Positions 62,263 to 64,000 of a stretch of 64,000 nucleotides of DNA are shown in pieces. Source of the stretch: JBEGHD01 sp049334165 (lineage in GTDB: Bacteria > Bacteroidota > Bacteroidia > Flavobacteriales_D > Sanyastnellaceae); NCBI GenBank assembly GCA_049334165.1, contig JBEGHD010000010.1; one strand, given 5' to 3'. Positions within the stretch are counted from its first letter, which is position 1. Each line of letters begins with the position of its first letter. The notes below the pieces were generated by a model. It saw only the letters and a program-made list of their open reading frames with translations, was not told the DNA's origin and made no database searches. The translations under genes were made by a program, and so were the position numbers.

Positions 62263-62919
62263 ATGAGATTAGTACTTCTGATCGCAGCAATCCTCTTCTC
62301 CTTTTCACTTTGTGCGCAAAATCACCTTTTAGGTATCAAAGGTGGATTGAATTATATGTTTGTTGAAACCGATCACATCCTGGAACCTGATGAATACAAA
62401 CCTGGAGCTGTCTGTGGCATCTCTTACGAATACCAGTTCAAAAAGCCATTTCAAGTTGGTATCGACTTGCTTTATTCTCAAAGGGGCGCTAAAATGGATC
62501 TTCGACTTAGCGATCAAACCGGAGCGATAATCGGAGAGACTTCACTGAGCTATAATTTTGATTATTTGGCAATGCCTGTTAAAGGAGGTATGCACTTTGG
62601 CGACAGACTAAAAGGCCTGGTTAATATTGGTGTTATTCCTGCGTTCATTTTGAAAGCCGAGAGGGTACTACCAGAAATTGATTCGGATGGTGATGAGTTT
62701 AATTCGCGATCGGAGTTTACTGACGAGGTAAATCAATTTGACCTTGCTGGCTTATTCGAACTGGGCGCTAACTACGGACTAACCGACCGACTTTATCTGT
62801 CGGCTAATCTTTCGTACCAATACAGCTTCACTTCTCTCAGCAATGATGAGTTCTTTCCAAACAGCGAATCCTACCACAATGGAATGAGACTTTTACTGGG
62901 AGTCACCTATTCTCTTTAA
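62263..62919 (+). CDS. Predicted outer-membrane beta-barrel (PorT-like) protein
   Basis: 218 residues with a signal peptide (LLIAAILFSFSLCAQ), the common start LGIKGGLNYMFVETD of Bacteroidota barrel proteins, a QVGIDLLYSQRGAKMD segment and a final strand MRLLLGVTYSL. The PorT/OMP_b-brl fold is the best match. Role unknown. Confidence 0.78.
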   Translation: MRLVLLIAAILFSFSLCAQNHLLGIKGGLNYMFVETDHILEPDEYKPGAVCGISYEYQFKKPFQVGIDLLYSQRGAKMDLRLSDQTGAIIGETSLSYNFDYLAMPVKGGMHFGDRLKGLVNIGVIPAFILKAERVLPEIDSDGDEFNSRSEFTDEVNQFDLAGLFELGANYGLTDRLYLSANLSYQYSFTSLSNDEFFPNSESYHNGMRLLLGVTYSL

Positions 62920-62958
62920 AACTTGACTAATAAGGACATTATAACTATTTTACAGAAA

Positions 62959-63615
62959 ATGAAAGAACAATTCGAAATAAACAAGGTCAGAAACAATCTC
63001 ATCTTCATTTTCATGATTCTTGTCGTTTTGCTCTCATGTGGTAAAGAAGAGGATTACACTCCGTATCCTGTTATCAAACCTTTGGAGTATTTTCCTGTTT
63101 ATCCAGGTTCCTGGTGGCGGTATGTAGATTCAAATAACGATACCACAACTATAAAAACCGCTCCTGAATATCAACTGGATGCTTACAAAATAACCTCTGC
63201 AGCCTTTGAGTCCGATTCATTTTATGTCCCTGTTTATGACGGTACACCAATTTGGCAATATCACGCTCATGTTGGACCAATTTCTCACTCAGGTTCAACG
63301 CCACTCAGACGCATTTTGTATGATACTACTGCTATAGGATACAATTGGTCGGTTTACAACTGGGGCGGCACAGCCAAAAGAAGAAAATTAGTTGCCAGGG
63401 ATACTTCAATCTCCATTTCTTCAACAATCTATCATCCAACTATCCTGATTGAGGAGTACTATACTCAAGGACCACCGAATTACTATCCCGGTTACATTTG
63501 GGTAGCAAGAAGATACTATACGAAAGACATAGGGCTGATTAAAGAAGACCTCTATGACTATCAAAATGATTCCGTAACTACTAAGGAAATTATTGATTTT
63601 CATATTAATCAATAG
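62959..63615 (+). CDS. Lipoprotein, unknown
   Basis: 218 residues from ATG 62959 (a TTG start at 62923 is also open). The lipobox LLSC follows a hydrophobic helix (LIFIFMILVVL). The rest is a beta-rich extracellular domain (EYFPVYPGSWWRYVDSNNDT and YIWVARRYYTKDIGL) similar to hypothetical Bacteroidota lipoproteins. No known function. It converges on the response regulator gene. Confidence 0.7.
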   Translation: MKEQFEINKVRNNLIFIFMILVVLLSCGKEEDYTPYPVIKPLEYFPVYPGSWWRYVDSNNDTTTIKTAPEYQLDAYKITSAAFESDSFYVPVYDGTPIWQYHAHVGPISHSGSTPLRRILYDTTAIGYNWSVYNWGGTAKRRKLVARDTSISISSTIYHPTILIEEYYTQGPPNYYPGYIWVARRYYTKDIGLIKEDLYDYQNDSVTTKEIIDFHINQ

Positions 63616-63667
63616 CAAATTGGCAGCTTCAAAAGCTGATATGGACTAAAGCTTCTGGTTCAAAACG

Positions 63668-64000
63668 TCAGTTCTTGTTCAAAACCAACTTATACCCAAC
63701 TCCGCGAATATTTACAATGCGAATGTTTTGATCGCCTTCTAGCTTTTTGCGAAGTTTAGAAATGAATACATCCAAAGTTCTGCCGATGTAGTCGCCTTCA
63801 TCGCCCCAAACGTTTTTCAAAATCTCATCTCTCTCCAGCGTGCTATTGGCCGAAGAGTGAAGTAAAAAGAGCAAGTCGGCTTCTTTCCCAGTGAGTTCAA
63901 TCTTGCGATTGTCGAACGACAATTCCATGTTACGCTGGTCAAACTCGTAGTTGCCGATTTTTATCAGATGTGACGAGTCGGGACTTTTAGTCTTTCGCTT
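63668..64000 (-). CDS. OmpR-family response regulator, DNA-binding domain (5' partial)
   Basis: The minus-strand frame runs past the end of the window, so the receiver domain and start lie beyond 64000. The visible part is the winged-helix effector domain (IELTGKEADLLFLLHSSANS, RTLDVFISKLRKKL and the final NIRGVGYKLVLNK). It presumably works with a sensor kinase encoded outside the window. It is preceded by a linker (KRKTKSPDSSHLIKIGNYEF). Confidence 0.92.
   Translation of the reverse strand, partial: KRKTKSPDSSHLIKIGNYEFDQRNMELSFDNRKIELTGKEADLLFLLHSSANSTLERDEILKNVWGDEGDYIGRTLDVFISKLRKKLEGDQNIRIVNIRGVGYKLVLNKN

Overview
The window looks like chromosome of a Bacteroidota member, most likely Flavobacteriales close to the Cryomorphaceae/Crocinitomicaceae. 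The grounds are type IX secretion (T9SS) C-terminal sorting domains, TonB-dependent receptors with carboxypeptidase-like N-domains, a fused CcoN-CcoO oxidase subunit, many short lipoproteins and outer-membrane barrels, starts without clear Shine-Dalgarno sequences, and TAnnTTTG-like -7 promoter elements. No rRNA, tRNA, CRISPR array, transposase or integrase was recognised.

Layout. 1-24 kb is mostly envelope biology: the end of a secreted Cys-rich repeat protein with a dockerin-like tail, an alpha-2-macroglobulin lipoprotein, a SulP transporter, a VOC protein, an HYR/SprB-like T9SS protein, a TonB receptor, an AI-2E family permease, a T9SS trypsin-like protease, PBP1C, a C-terminal processing protease, a DUF1573 protein and a TolB-like lipoprotein with a small membrane-protein partner. 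An M28 peptidase follows, then about 0.95 kb of intergenic repeats. 26.4-32.8 kb is one cbb3 oxidase operon, ccoS-ccoNO-ccoQ-ccoP-ccoG-ccoH-TauE-like, preceded by a Crp/Fnr-type palindrome about 41 bp upstream of the predicted start. The copper ATPase gene ccoI is not present.

32.9-42.7 kb is an accessory island and the most interesting part. It starts with a three-gene candidate defence operon: a TIGR04141/DUF6119-like protein, a KAP P-loop NTPase and a NERD-UvrD helicase. Next come a DUF3883 nuclease-like gene with a small lipoprotein, a tripartite HipB-HipS-HipT toxin-antitoxin module with three operators spaced exactly 41 bp apart, and a membrane protein with a broken DUF2007 gene. These blocks are separated by copies of one repeat that carries the upstream region and first 23 codons of a type I methyltransferase (hsdM). 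Three copies break after the same codon, each repeat lies just behind the last gene of a block, and no intact hsdM is present. The arrangement looks like a directional cassette array or nested insertions at an hsdM 5' end.

42.8-54.7 kb holds small hypothetical genes, a DUF433/DUF5615 toxin-antitoxin pair whose toxin is frameshifted, a predicted zinc peptidase, an LMW-phosphatase-like protein, an aldehyde dehydrogenase/GMC oxidoreductase operon, barrels, a VOC protein and a kelch T9SS protein. At 54.8-58.5 kb a TolB-TPR-AraC gene has its 5' end duplicated as a perfect 91-bp direct repeat around a propeller T9SS gene, the same kind of promoter-plus-first-codons duplication seen for hsdM. After repeat-rich intergenic DNA, 59.3-64 kb carries a zinc-free MDR oxidoreductase, two tandem DUF4386 proteins, a VOC protein, a barrel, a lipoprotein and the C-terminus of an OmpR-family response regulator that runs off the window.
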